Assembly (NCBI RefSeq): GCF_000380565.1
Contig: NZ_AQYJ01000025.1
Location: forward strand, 124,001-188,000
Direction of reading: 5' to 3'
DNA from: Microbulbifer variabilis ATCC 700307
Lineage (GTDB): Bacteria; Pseudomonadota; Gammaproteobacteria; Pseudomonadales; Cellvibrionaceae
Length of the DNA stretch: 64,000 bases
Below the pieces are notes generated by a model, which worked only from the letters and a program-made list of their open reading frames with translations, was not told where the DNA came from and ran no database searches. Made by a program: the position numbers and the translations under genes. Below, in pieces: positions 8,717-17,091 of this stretch (within the stretch, counting starts at the first letter, position 1; each line of letters opens with the position of its first letter).

Positions 8717-8931
8717 TACCGCTCTCCTATTTGGGAAAACTCTGCAATGGGTTTCGAGGGGTTATCGGTTGAAGCGCTACCCTCCCGGTTTCCTTGCAAA
8801 GAACGGCGAAAGCCACTGATTGCTCCCCCCAGATCTTCGCCCAAACGGCGAATCTTGCCGCTGCCAAACAATAAAACTGCAAGCACCAGTACTATCAGGA
8901 TTTGCCAGAGACTGATTCCTGAAATACCCAT
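8716..8931 (-). CDS. tatA: TatA/E-type twin-arginine translocase subunit encoded inside the sugar locus
   Basis: The 71-residue protein has the TatA layout: a short periplasmic N-terminus, one membrane helix (about 8-23) ending in LFG, a hinge, then an amphipathic helix (KIRRLGEDLGGAISGFRRSL) and a polar tail. TatA oligomers form the channel for folded proteins with twin-arginine signals. It stands alone, with no tatB or tatC beside it, between the DUF1080 lipoprotein gene (4-base gap) and the Tat-exported isomerase (overlapping). At least two nearby products, the isomerase and the GMC small subunit, have Tat signals, so this is probably a pathway-specific boost to Tat capacity that relies on a TatBC encoded elsewhere. 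Confidence 0.9.
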   Translation of the reverse strand: MGISGISLWQILIVLVLAVLLFGSGKIRRLGEDLGGAISGFRRSLQGNREGSASTDNPSKPIAEFSQIGER

Positions 8932-8935
8932 TAGC

Positions 8936-9649
8936 TTATAGCTCCCGGATTTTTATATTGCGATACCAGACTTTATCGCCATGGTCCTGCAAAGCGATAT
9001 AGCCACTTTCAGACCGCGCAAAATCAGGATAATTTGAGAACTTGCTGCCCGCCAAACGCTTGCCCCAATCTTCTGACCAAAGCTCGTAGCTAACAATCTT
9101 GTTGCCATTTAACCAATGTTCTACCTTGCCGTTCTCTACACGAATACGAGTTTGATTAAACTCTCCCGCAGGCTTAACGCTCTCTTCACTGGGCGCATAC
9201 ATATCAAATACTGAGCCGGCGCTGTGGCTTGGCTTTTCCAGATTGGGAAACGCGGCATTGTCCAACACCTGGTATTCCATGCCACTCATCCAAACTGGTG
9301 CATCTCCATCAGCGACGCGATAAATAATGCCGCTGTTACCGCCCTCAGAAATTTTCCACTCCAGCTGCAATTCAAAATCTGCAAACTGCTCAGCGGTTAC
9401 CAGGTCCCCAGCCCCTCCCGCGGTCAATACCAGATTGCCATTAACAACCTGCCAGGCACCCCCAATCTGCGAGCCATTTGTTCCAGTCCAACCCTGTAAT
9501 GTCTCACCATCAAACAGGTAACGCCACTCTCCATCCGCTTGTTTGACGCTCGACTCGGGCACCCGCTCGCAACCTGCAGCACCCAGCATCACTGCTGCTG
9601 CAATCGCTACGGATATTTTTGATCTGGTTTTAGTAAAGTTTTTCATCAT
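8936..9649 (-). CDS. DUF1080 (3-keto-disaccharide hydrolase family) lipoprotein
   Basis: The product (about 237 aa) has a lipoprotein-type signal ending at Cys27 (LGAAGC), then a single concanavalin-like DUF1080 domain. Signatures seen are WRYLFDGETLQGW, FELQLEWKISEGGNSGIIYR and WYRNIKIREL at the C-terminus. Pfam names this family after hydrolysis of 3-keto disaccharides. It would cleave the oxidised glycoside made by the GMC enzyme at the membrane surface. I chose ATG at 9649 because GGAG lies six bases upstream; the longer frame begins with a GTG inside that ribosome site. The lacI gene precedes it by 79 bases and tatA follows by 4. Confidence 0.88.
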   Translation of the reverse strand: MMKNFTKTRSKISVAIAAAVMLGAAGCERVPESSVKQADGEWRYLFDGETLQGWTGTNGSQIGGAWQVVNGNLVLTAGGAGDLVTAEQFADFELQLEWKISEGGNSGIIYRVADGDAPVWMSGMEYQVLDNAAFPNLEKPSHSAGSVFDMYAPSEESVKPAGEFNQTRIRVENGKVEHWLNGNKIVSYELWSEDWGKRLAGSKFSNYPDFARSESGYIALQDHGDKVWYRNIKIREL

Positions 9650-9728
9650 TATTATCTCCACACCTATTGGCTGTTATCTAATCAGTGCCATGCTTTTCAG
9701 GGCAACGGTCCTTGGGAGCCTGCAGTTC

Positions 9729-10739
9729 TCAGTTGTCCCGACAAGAGGCTGTGCTTTCCCGCTCCACTAGCTCAAATGGCAAAATAGTCCGGCTGGATTT
9801 CAATGGCTTACCATCGATAATCAATCGCAGCGTTTCCATTGCGTAGCGGCCTAACTCCTCCGCGGGCTGGTTAATCGTGGTCAAAGGCGGATCTGTAAAT
9901 TGGGAGAATTCAATATTATCGAACCCGGTAACAGACACATCTTCCGGCACCCTGAGGCCCATCCTCTTCACCTGATGCACTGCACCAATAGCCATCTCAT
10001 CGTTCATACAAAAAATGGCAGTTGGCCGACGGGGAGTAGATAGCAAAGTCTCTGCGCCTTCCTGTCCAGATGTCATAGTGAATTCCCCATGAACAACCAT
10101 TTCAGGATCAAGTCCTAACCCACGTTTTTTTAGTGCATCAGAAAACCCAGACAGTCTGTCTCGGACTATGGGGCTTTGCGAGGGCCCGGTAATAACCCCG
10201 ATGCGGCGGTGCCCCATCGCCATCAAGTGACGCGCAACCTCCTGTGCCGCGCCATGGTTATCCAACTCCACCACCGGATACCGATCATCTTCTACTATGC
10301 GCTCACAGGCATTCACCAACGGAACAGATGCAGCCAGGTTCGCATCCTTCTCTGCAAACGGATAACGACTACCAAGCTGGATAACACCGTCCGCTTGGTT
10401 GGTTAACGCCATACCTGCATAAAATTGTTCATTGGTGGAATCCCCTTTTGTATCCCCCAGCAGCACCGAATAGCCTTGATCCTGCGCCGCTTTCTCAATT
10501 CCGCGAATGACCCGGGAAAAGAATGGATTAGCTATATTGGGAACTAATACCATCACTGCGAATGACTTTCCCGAACTGAAGTTCCGCGCAAGGAGGTTCG
10601 GCCGGTATCCGGCCTCCTCCACGGCTTTAAGCACCCGCTCTCTGGTTCGCGGAGAAACCATCTGCGGATCTTTTAACGCCCGGGATACGGTCGCGACCGA
10701 TACACCGGAGCGACGTGCAACTTCGCGAATATTTGACAT
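9729..10739 (-). CDS. LacI-family transcriptional regulator
   Basis: The 336-residue protein starts with the LacI helix-turn-helix and hinge helix (IREVARRSGVSVATVSRAL at 4-22, then RPNLLARNFSSG at 46-57), followed by a periplasmic-binding-protein-like effector domain beginning AVMVLVPNIANPFFSRV. The recognition helix (VATVSRAL) is typical for palindromes with a central CG, and the three TGTAACCGGTTACA copies nearby are its probable targets. It sits between the MFS permease and the DUF1080 gene on the same strand. The likely effector is a sugar or keto-sugar intermediate. I see no operator copy in the 56 bases directly before its own start. Confidence 0.93.
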   Translation of the reverse strand: MSNIREVARRSGVSVATVSRALKDPQMVSPRTRERVLKAVEEAGYRPNLLARNFSSGKSFAVMVLVPNIANPFFSRVIRGIEKAAQDQGYSVLLGDTKGDSTNEQFYAGMALTNQADGVIQLGSRYPFAEKDANLAASVPLVNACERIVEDDRYPVVELDNHGAAQEVARHLMAMGHRRIGVITGPSQSPIVRDRLSGFSDALKKRGLGLDPEMVVHGEFTMTSGQEGAETLLSTPRRPTAIFCMNDEMAIGAVHQVKRMGLRVPEDVSVTGFDNIEFSQFTDPPLTTINQPAEELGRYAMETLRLIIDGKPLKSSRTILPFELVERESTASCRDN

Positions 10740-10795
10740 AGTTTCCTGCTAATTTCTTATTAGTAGGGGGTTATTTTCGCACAGACGGATATCAT

Positions 10796-12115
10796 CTACT
10801 GGTTACCCGTAACTGCTGCTTCCGTTTTATTGGCTGTTTGCCTTCGATCCCACAGCCAAATAAAGGCAAAAATAGGGAGCAGGATAAGTGGGACTACTGC
10901 CAAAGACTGGAATGACTCTACAGAAGCGGTTGCCAATACCGCATCCAACTCATCCCCACTCAGCTTTTCAAAGGCCTCCAAGCCCCCCGCTGCCTCAATC
11001 TTGGCATTGTCAAAAATAGCCCCAAGCTTTGGCAGAACAAATTGGATAGACATACCGCCGGCAAAACCCAGCAACCCCAGAAACAATGCCCCTCCGCGCA
11101 CAAAACGCTCGGAGACTGTGGCCAGCATAGTGGGCCACATATAACAAACACCAATGCCCCAGACAGTCGCTGCCAAAAATGCAGTTACTGGCGTCCTAGC
11201 CATACCCAGGCAATAGAGCCCAATTGCGGCAAGGAGACTGCTTAACCATAGAAGTCCGATAGGAGACAGTTTCTTTGCCAGCCGTCCGGCAAAGTGGCGC
11301 ATCACAAACATCAACATACTGACATAAACAAGGATAAGGATACCCTTCATGCCAACTACTCGGGATAGGGTCAGGTCTACCCACTGCCCAGGGGCCAGCT
11401 CGGTTGCGGCGGTCAGCCACATACACACCCACAGCAGGATAAACATCGGCTGCTTGAATACCTCTTTAAACATTTCGCCATAACTGATACCGGAAGAAAC
11501 CCGTTCAGTAACTGGGAAATCTGTTTTAGCCACAAGCCAGGCCATAACAACAGCCGGCAGTGCCAACACGACAAGGTTCAACTGCCAGGGAAGCTCGAGG
11601 GCAGAGATTGACAACCCCAGTAATCCTCCAACCACAATGCCCGCAGGCCACCAGGCATGTAGTACGTTTAAACGTTGCGTTTTATTATCTGGGTCGACTG
11701 CAGCAACCATAGGATTACTGGCTGCCTCCACGGCACCCCAGCCCAAGCCTGTCAGTAACAGGCCAGCTAGAACCAGACTCTCTACCCCCTCCCCTGGAGT
11801 CACCATAGATGCCGCAATAATAAGCAAACTGCCCAATACATAACCTATAGATGAGAGCATCAATATTCGCTTGATGCCGACCAAGTCCACAAGTGCGCTT
11901 CCAAATAGAAGTGTGAAAGCAAATCCAGCAAAGGTAATACCAATTGCTTCACCGAGCATAGTGGTGGAGTTAGCTAGGTCTATATGGTTATAGATATCTT
12001 CCTGCAAGTTAGTGGCTATCACCGTCCGCACAGCCATGCCCAAGCCAATCATAAAAATGGAGAGATTACCCACCAAGAATATTCTCTTGTTCTGGGGCGT
12101 TATCATCGTACTCAT
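10796..12115 (-). CDS. MFS sugar permease
   Basis: This 439-residue inner membrane protein has about 12 hydrophobic segments. Features such as LNVLHAWWPAGIVVGG and GLGWGAVEAASNPM resemble FucP-like sugar:proton symporters. It would bring the sugar or keto sugar produced in the periplasm into the cytosol, where the isomerase and Gfo/Idh oxidoreductase encoded upstream act on it. It follows the cytosolic isomerase gene by 56 bases on the same strand and precedes lacI by 56 bases, so it is probably in the transcript that starts at the 14747 operator. Confidence 0.88.
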   Translation of the reverse strand: MSTMITPQNKRIFLVGNLSIFMIGLGMAVRTVIATNLQEDIYNHIDLANSTTMLGEAIGITFAGFAFTLLFGSALVDLVGIKRILMLSSIGYVLGSLLIIAASMVTPGEGVESLVLAGLLLTGLGWGAVEAASNPMVAAVDPDNKTQRLNVLHAWWPAGIVVGGLLGLSISALELPWQLNLVVLALPAVVMAWLVAKTDFPVTERVSSGISYGEMFKEVFKQPMFILLWVCMWLTAATELAPGQWVDLTLSRVVGMKGILILVYVSMLMFVMRHFAGRLAKKLSPIGLLWLSSLLAAIGLYCLGMARTPVTAFLAATVWGIGVCYMWPTMLATVSERFVRGGALFLGLLGFAGGMSIQFVLPKLGAIFDNAKIEAAGGLEAFEKLSGDELDAVLATASVESFQSLAVVPLILLPIFAFIWLWDRRQTANKTEAAVTGNQ

Positions 12116-12171
12116 CTATCCAGTCTCCGCATGATTTATTGTTATTAATTGTTCACTTGGTTTGGCAAAAT

Positions 12172-13233
12172 TTAATCCAACCCCAAAATCCGACGATTTC
12201 GCGCGCGATCTGTTTCTGCACCAGCAAAATCATCAAAGGCCTTCCCTGCCACAGTAATCAGGTGATCCTGAATAAATGGTGCACCCTCACTGGCCCCCTG
12301 CTGTTGATCCTTAATACAACACTCCCATTCAAGTACTGCCCAGCGATCGTAACCGTATTGGGTCAAGCGGCTGAAAATCCCGCGGAAGTCCACCTGACCA
12401 TCGCCCAGGGAACGAAAACGGCCAGGTCTTTCAATCCAGGGAGCATACCCACCATAAACTCCAGCCCTACCACTCGGATTGAATTCAGCATCTTTCACGT
12501 GAAACGCCTTGATTCGTTCGTGATAGATGTCGATAAAAGCCAGGTAGTCCATCTGCTGCAAAAGCAGGTGACTGGGGTCATAGAGAATATTCGCTCTTGG
12601 ATGGTCCTCCACTTCGTAGAGAAAACGTTCAAAAGTCAGCCCATCGTGCAGATCTTCACCGGGGTGGAGTTCATAACAAACATCAACCCCAGCACTGTCA
12701 AACGCATCCAATATGGGGCGCCACAGCCGACCCAATTCGCGAAAACCTTCTTCAACCAGCATTGCCGGGCGCTGGGGCCAGGGATAAAAAGTATGCCAAA
12801 GCAGTGCGCCAGAAAATGTAGCATGAGACTTTAGCTTTAGGTTCGCACTGGCCAGAGCAGCCAACATCAGTTGATTGCTTGCCCACTCGGCACGGGCTGG
12901 CAAGTTGCCTTGCACTTCCTCCGGGGAAAAAATATCCAGCATCTCTTTATACGCGGGATGCGCTGCAACCAGCTGGCCCTGCAAATGCGTGGACAGTTCT
13001 GAGATTTCCACCCCCGCCTTCTCACAGACCCCCAGAATATCGTCACAGTAAGCCTGACTATCGCTGGCCAGCTCGAGATCAAAGATGCGCTTGTCCCAAG
13101 TGGGAACCTGAATGCCTTTGTAACCCAGATCCGATGCCCAGCGGGCCATAGACTCCAGCGAAGCTGGTTGATCGCTCGGAGGGAGGAACTGGGCGAGAAA
13201 TATTCCGGGCCCCTGAATTCTGGGTGCCTTCAT
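12172..13233 (-). CDS. Cytosolic sugar phosphate isomerase/epimerase family protein
   Basis: The 353-residue TIM-barrel protein has the family layout: GPGIFLAQFLPP strand, YELHPGED with the metal-binding Glu, NILYDPSHL, IKAFHVKDAEF and WAVLEWEC near the C-terminus. It has no signal peptide, unlike its relative at 7802, so the locus has one periplasmic and one cytosolic member of this fold. Proteins of this type next to Gfo/Idh dehydrogenases and LacI regulators usually isomerise inositol or keto-sugar intermediates. The start ATG has AAGGA nine bases upstream. Confidence 0.85.
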   Translation of the reverse strand: MKAPRIQGPGIFLAQFLPPSDQPASLESMARWASDLGYKGIQVPTWDKRIFDLELASDSQAYCDDILGVCEKAGVEISELSTHLQGQLVAAHPAYKEMLDIFSPEEVQGNLPARAEWASNQLMLAALASANLKLKSHATFSGALLWHTFYPWPQRPAMLVEEGFRELGRLWRPILDAFDSAGVDVCYELHPGEDLHDGLTFERFLYEVEDHPRANILYDPSHLLLQQMDYLAFIDIYHERIKAFHVKDAEFNPSGRAGVYGGYAPWIERPGRFRSLGDGQVDFRGIFSRLTQYGYDRWAVLEWECCIKDQQQGASEGAPFIQDHLITVAGKAFDDFAGAETDRARNRRILGLD

Positions 13234-13309
13234 TTATTCTTATCCTTTTTACTGCTGTACTTATTTACCTCTGCAACCAATCAATCCTTCCTGGGTGATC
13301 AGCTTGCTC

Positions 13310-13343
13310 CTTTTGAAAAAACACAGTGCTGCCTTTTCAAAAG
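13310..13343. repeat. Inverted repeat between the Gfo/Idh and isomerase genes
   Basis: CTTTTGAAAA (13310-13319) and TTTTCAAAAG (13334-13343) form a perfect 10-bp inverted repeat with a 14-base loop in the 223-base gap between two co-directional genes. There is no T-tract after it on the minus strand. It may be an mRNA-stabilising or partial termination structure. Confidence 0.45.
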
Positions 13344-13456
13344 TGGACTGGCACTGGGCCGACATCGACACCTCCCTGTGCCGTACTAACTGCCGGACTT
13401 CCACCCTGCCAGAGGTTCCTAACTTGTTTGAAAATGAATCGATACGATTTAGCTGT

Positions 13457-14638
13457 TTATTCCCAATATGGTGCCAGAGACACCCAAGAAGAGTTCGCGC
13501 GGCTGCTTTCCAATGCACCGCGTACAAATGCCATAGCTCGGACACCCGCATCAATATTCCCAACGACAGAACTATTTTTAATGGGCAATTCTTGCCGCCG
13601 GCATCGAACCTGGGCAGCAAAGTCGCGGTAAATATTCGCAAAGGCCTCTATATAACCTTCGGGATGCCCCTGCGGGGTGCGGCAAAGAGCTCGGACGTCG
13701 TCATCCAGGTATTCACAGTCTGCACCAGCCTTCAAAAAGGCCACTGGCTGACCCCTACGCTTTAACTGCAATTGGTTAGGAGATTCCTGCTCCCAGAACA
13801 GTGAGCCATGTTCGCAATAAACACTGATATTCAGGTTATTCCCTTCCCCACCACAGACTTGGCTGGCTGTAAGGGTGCCGCGCGCACCCTGATCTAATTT
13901 AAATAGCGCCGCGCCATCATCATCCAGCGCCCTTTTGTCGACTACCGATTGCAAGTCCGCACAGACCTCAGAGATACGCTGACCGGTAAAAAATTCGACT
14001 AGGTGGTGAGCGTGGGTACCAATATCGGCAAAACAGCCACTTTCTCCCGAGCGTGTGGGATCTGTTCGCCAACTGGCTTGTTTACTTCCGCTGGAGTCAC
14101 CAGCCAATGCCAACCAGCCTTGTGGATAGGCAACAGTTACCCGGCGGACTTGCCCAAGCTCTCCCCTGGCTAAGATTGCCCTGGCCTGCGTCACAAGAGG
14201 ATAAGCTGCATAGGTATGAGTCAAACCGTAGAGATGGCCACTCCGCACGACCTCGTTTTTGAGCGCAAGAGTTTCCTCAAGAGTGGAAGCGGCCGGCTTA
14301 TCGGAAAGAACATGAAACCCCTCCCGCAGTGCAGCAATAGAGACTGGTAGATGTAAATCATTGGGTGTTACCACGGAAACAAACTCTATGCGCTCATCAA
14401 CAGCACGCTGGGATTCCTCCAGAAACATCTGCTCATAACTCTGGTAAACGCGCTCGGGGTTAAGGCCCAACTTCTCTCCGCTGCTACGGCCACGCTCGGG
14501 ATTACTGCTAAAACATCCCGCCACCAGCTCTATTTCACCGTCAAGGGAAGCAGCCATACGGTGGATTGCGCCAATAAAGGCACCCTCTCCACCACCAACC
14601 ATACCCATTCTTATTTTTTTTCCCATACCACTTCCCAT
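13457..14638 (-). CDS. Gfo/Idh/MocA family NAD(P)-dependent oxidoreductase
   Basis: The 393-residue cytosolic enzyme has an N-terminal Rossmann domain (GMVGGGEGAFIGAIHRMA) and the Gfo/Idh signature SDKPAASTLEE, in the place of the usual EKP motif whose Lys is catalytic. The C-terminal alpha/beta domain includes CFADIGTHAHHLVEF with the expected His/Asp residues. Relatives oxidise or reduce sugar hydroxyls, often 3-keto sugars, so it may reduce the imported 3-keto product to a normal hexose. Two starts are close: ATG 14638 (AGAGG seven bases upstream) and ATG 14626 (GGAAG four bases upstream). A LacI-type operator lies 108 bases upstream of the first. Confidence 0.9.
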   Translation of the reverse strand: MGSGMGKKIRMGMVGGGEGAFIGAIHRMAASLDGEIELVAGCFSSNPERGRSSGEKLGLNPERVYQSYEQMFLEESQRAVDERIEFVSVVTPNDLHLPVSIAALREGFHVLSDKPAASTLEETLALKNEVVRSGHLYGLTHTYAAYPLVTQARAILARGELGQVRRVTVAYPQGWLALAGDSSGSKQASWRTDPTRSGESGCFADIGTHAHHLVEFFTGQRISEVCADLQSVVDKRALDDDGAALFKLDQGARGTLTASQVCGGEGNNLNISVYCEHGSLFWEQESPNQLQLKRRGQPVAFLKAGADCEYLDDDVRALCRTPQGHPEGYIEAFANIYRDFAAQVRCRRQELPIKNSSVVGNIDAGVRAMAFVRGALESSRANSSWVSLAPYWE

Positions 14639-14746
14639 ATAGCTGCCTCTGGCAACCAGGTTCTTATTGTTTTGGGTTTCTACCCGGCCAAATACCTTGC
14701 CTCCATACTCAGGCCTTGTACTTCTTCCAAGAACCCTTTCAGAAAA

Positions 14747-14760
14747 TGTAACCGGTTACA
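14747..14760. promoter_or_regulatory. LacI-family operator in front of the Gfo/Idh-isomerase-MFS transcript
   Basis: This third exact copy of TGTAACCGGTTACA, with an extended palindrome AATGTAACCGGTTACATT, lies 108 bases before the Gfo/Idh start codon. It ties the cytosolic arm of the pathway (Gfo/Idh, isomerase, permease) to the same regulator as the periplasmic GMC arm. Confidence 0.85.
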
Positions 14761-14901
14761 TTTGTTTTTAAGATACAGAAAAAACTTACAGTTGCAAGCG
14801 ACAGTTTCATTGCATGTTGTTTATTTTCCCTAGAGAGCAGGGTACCAATATCCACCAGCGCAGAGGAGTTACACTGGTTTACTCATTCGAGGTGTTAATA
14901 A

Positions 14902-16170
14902 TCAGTCGTGGTAACCCACTTTTCGGGCGAAGTCTTCCCAGGATTGCCAATTAAGCTCCTGGCTCTGCCACCTATTCTCTATCGGGTGGCCGATCCCCGG
15001 GCCTGGGGGTAATCCACTGTCGGCGCCCGGCTGGGGGTGGCAGCTTTTGAGCTTGGTACGCACCCACTTCCCAGCATCTTCAGCGACGTTAGCGGCCAAT
15101 CCCCAATGGTTTGGCCACACTGCAAGGAAGTTTTGCAGACCAAAATCGTCCAGTTGATACGGAGTGGGATACTCCAACTGCACCAACAGATCACCATCTG
15201 GCCCTGGTGCATCAGTTTTCCAGCCTGCATATACCGACCACTGGCAGCCCTGCGCCCAGGCCTCAAAGGCCACCATCGCACTGGAAAGGCGCTTAAAAGA
15301 TGCACAAAGTAAATCATTCTCTATTTCTGGTGGGATGCGCATATCGACAACACCCGCTTTGAACTTGGGAACTTCTGGGTTAAGTGTAAGAATCCAGAGC
15401 CCCTCCCCACCTTCCAGCGGGTGGTACATCACTATCAAGTCGATCAAGAAAGCTGAAACCGGGGGAATATTGGGACCGCGAGCCAAAAGCATATGCAGAG
15501 GCCGTACTAGCTGCGCATTTTGTACCTGCTCTTCCGCCACACCCAACTGCCGAATCACTTCTGCATTGCCCGCACCGCAGGCAGAAATCACAAGCTCTGG
15601 CCTTACTTCGCAAGAGCGGCCACCGATATCCAGGGCTACCTGTTCAATAGCTGAGCCCGCGAGCTGAAATGATGCCAGCCGTCCACTATAAATATGTTTT
15701 CTCATGGGCTCGCTGACACTGAGGTAGGCTGCGGCTCCATCGAAAACAAGATCATCAGGAAATCTGAACCTGCGATTTGGTGGTAAACCGTCCGGATCAA
15801 AGATCTCCGGCAATTCCACCTCCTCTGAGGGAATAGCCGCTCCAGCCCAGTTACCTTCAACTGTCTTTAGAAAGTCTGGAGTAAGCGCAGCATGGAAATC
15901 TGTTATTCGACTATTCACACCGCTATTAGCAAGTTCTTTGTGCCAATGCTGCGCGGCTGTCCTATAAATCTCAGCAGCTTGGGGGTTCGCGGCGTTCCAA
16001 CCAGAGGAGAAGTAACCGTGGAAATGCAGAGATTCGGCATCACCCAACTCGTCATCGACCAGTATCACCGAATACTCTGGTATCAGCTGTCTAATCAGGG
16101 TTACTCCCTGAATCCCTCCACCAAGAATCAAAACATCAACAGGGATAGTCTGTGACATAGGTGAATCCAT
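14902..16170 (-). CDS. FAD-dependent oxidoreductase of the DAO family
   Basis: The 422-residue protein begins with a dinucleotide-binding motif, LILGGGIQGVTLIRQL (about 14-29), and has the DAO-like pattern ELVISACGAGN in its second half. These enzymes oxidise amines, amino acids or hydroxy acids with FAD. No signal peptide is present, so a cytosolic location is expected. It is the most upstream minus-strand gene of the locus, 263 bases before the Gfo/Idh gene, with the LacI operator in between, so it is probably a separate transcript and may not belong to the sugar pathway. Starts at ATG 16170 and ATG 16158 are both possible; neither has a good ribosome site. Confidence 0.8.
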   Translation of the reverse strand: MDSPMSQTIPVDVLILGGGIQGVTLIRQLIPEYSVILVDDELGDAESLHFHGYFSSGWNAANPQAAEIYRTAAQHWHKELANSGVNSRITDFHAALTPDFLKTVEGNWAGAAIPSEEVELPEIFDPDGLPPNRRFRFPDDLVFDGAAAYLSVSEPMRKHIYSGRLASFQLAGSAIEQVALDIGGRSCEVRPELVISACGAGNAEVIRQLGVAEEQVQNAQLVRPLHMLLARGPNIPPVSAFLIDLIVMYHPLEGGEGLWILTLNPEVPKFKAGVVDMRIPPEIENDLLCASFKRLSSAMVAFEAWAQGCQWSVYAGWKTDAPGPDGDLLVQLEYPTPYQLDDFGLQNFLAVWPNHWGLAANVAEDAGKWVRTKLKSCHPQPGADSGLPPGPGIGHPIENRWQSQELNWQSWEDFARKVGYHD

Positions 16171-16293
16171 TTAAGTTGAAAGGAGTGACCTCAATAAGCC
16201 TTTTAAACTCTCTGTTGCTGGGTAAATAGTAGCCTGCCCTCTCCCTATCAATACTGAGTTCCCATCCTTCTTTCGGCCTAATACGAAGAATCT

Positions 16294-16317
16294 GTGAACT
16301 TAATGTGAAAAGTTCAC
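16294..16317. promoter_or_regulatory. Palindrome between divergent flavoenzyme and lipocalin genes
   Basis: GTGAACTT and AAGTTCAC are perfect 8-bp arms with an 8-base spacer, located 123 bases before the DAO-type gene and 109 bases before the lipocalin gene. It has the form of a dimeric repressor or activator site. The protein that would bind it is unknown. A shorter repeat, CACTAC-AGCA-GTAGTG, lies at 16379-16394 in the lipocalin leader. Confidence 0.4.
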
Positions 16318-16426
16318 CCCACTAGCAAATTAGTTAATCCGTTCCAGTTAACTCTCCGTAAAGAGGGGGTCGCTACGGCACTACAGCAGTAGTGATTGAA
16401 CAAGCAATCAACAAGGAAGCGTAACT

Positions 16427-16969
16427 ATGAATGGCTTTGCAAAAGGTTTGGGAATCGTTCTATTGGCTTTTGCTGCTCAGTTCTCTTGGGCGGAGGGAGA
16501 TTCAGAGCTTGAGACAGTACCCTACGTGGATGTTCATCAGTATGTCGGTAAGTGGTATGAAATTGCCAGGCTTCCCCAGATATTCCAACCCGCATGCACC
16601 GCTGTAACCGCGGACTATGGGCTGAATGATGACGGCAGTATCAGCGTGTTCAACTTCTGTCGAATCCTGCACCCGAAATACGGGTTCCCTATTAGCGTGC
16701 AAGGCACTGGTGTTCCTATTGATGAAACCAATAGCAAACTTGCCATCTCATTCTTTAACGGCCAGTCCACTGGCGACTACTGGATATTGGAGCTGGACCC
16801 AAATTATCAGTGGTCACTGGTAGGTGATCCCGATCGCAGCAGCCTTTATCTACTGAGTCGATCTCCCCAGCTGGATGAGTCAATTATTGATGAGCTGCTT
16901 GGTCTTGCTGTCACTAAGCATGGCTACAATATCGATCACATCATAATGACTAAACAGCCAGCACATTAG
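16427..16969 (+). CDS. blc: Bacterial lipocalin (Blc-like)
   Basis: The product (180 aa) has a Sec signal peptide (1-22, ending SWAEG) and a lipocalin barrel. The first conserved motif, VGKWYEIARLP, contains the invariant Gly-x-Trp. FQPACTAVTADYGL and YWILELDPNYQWSLVGDP match bacterial lipocalins, with a C-terminal helix after the barrel. Such proteins bind lipids or hydrophobic ligands in the envelope during stress. No lipobox Cys follows the signal sequence, so unlike E. coli Blc this one seems to be a soluble periplasmic protein. A good ribosome site (AAGGAAG) precedes the ATG. A GC-rich hairpin follows it. Confidence 0.88.
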   Translation: MNGFAKGLGIVLLAFAAQFSWAEGDSELETVPYVDVHQYVGKWYEIARLPQIFQPACTAVTADYGLNDDGSISVFNFCRILHPKYGFPISVQGTGVPIDETNSKLAISFFNGQSTGDYWILELDPNYQWSLVGDPDRSSLYLLSRSPQLDESIIDELLGLAVTKHGYNIDHIIMTKQPAH

Positions 16970-16983
16970 GCTCTCTTTCATTA

Positions 16984-17010
16984 GCGCGTGGGCTTCTCCT
17001 GCTCACGCGC
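16984..17010 (+). terminator. GC-rich hairpin after the lipocalin gene
   Basis: GCGCGTG (16984-16990) and CACGCGC (17004-17010) form a 7-bp stem 15 bases after the lipocalin stop codon. The following bases are CCCGTTAATTTAAT, so the U-tract is poor. It is a probable but weak terminator. Confidence 0.4.
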
Positions 17011-17022
17011 CCCGTTAATTTA

Positions 17023-17091
17023 ATAAATTACATTAACTTCATTTAATTTATAATATTCATATAGTTATGTTGTATGTTTAATGTAATTTAT
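17023..17091. repeat. Long-armed AT-rich inverted repeat
   Basis: ATAAATTACATTAA (17023-17036) and TTAATGTAATTTAT (17078-17091) are a perfect 14-bp inverted repeat separated by 41 AT-rich bases. It lies in non-coding DNA downstream of the lipocalin gene. It could be a small mobile-element remnant, a protein-binding array or a chance AT-rich match. Confidence 0.5.

Noticed and set aside
8408-8941. 177-codon plus-strand frame opposite the isomerase and tatA genes
   Set aside because: It is a shadow of two well-supported genes, has no family features and no ribosome site.
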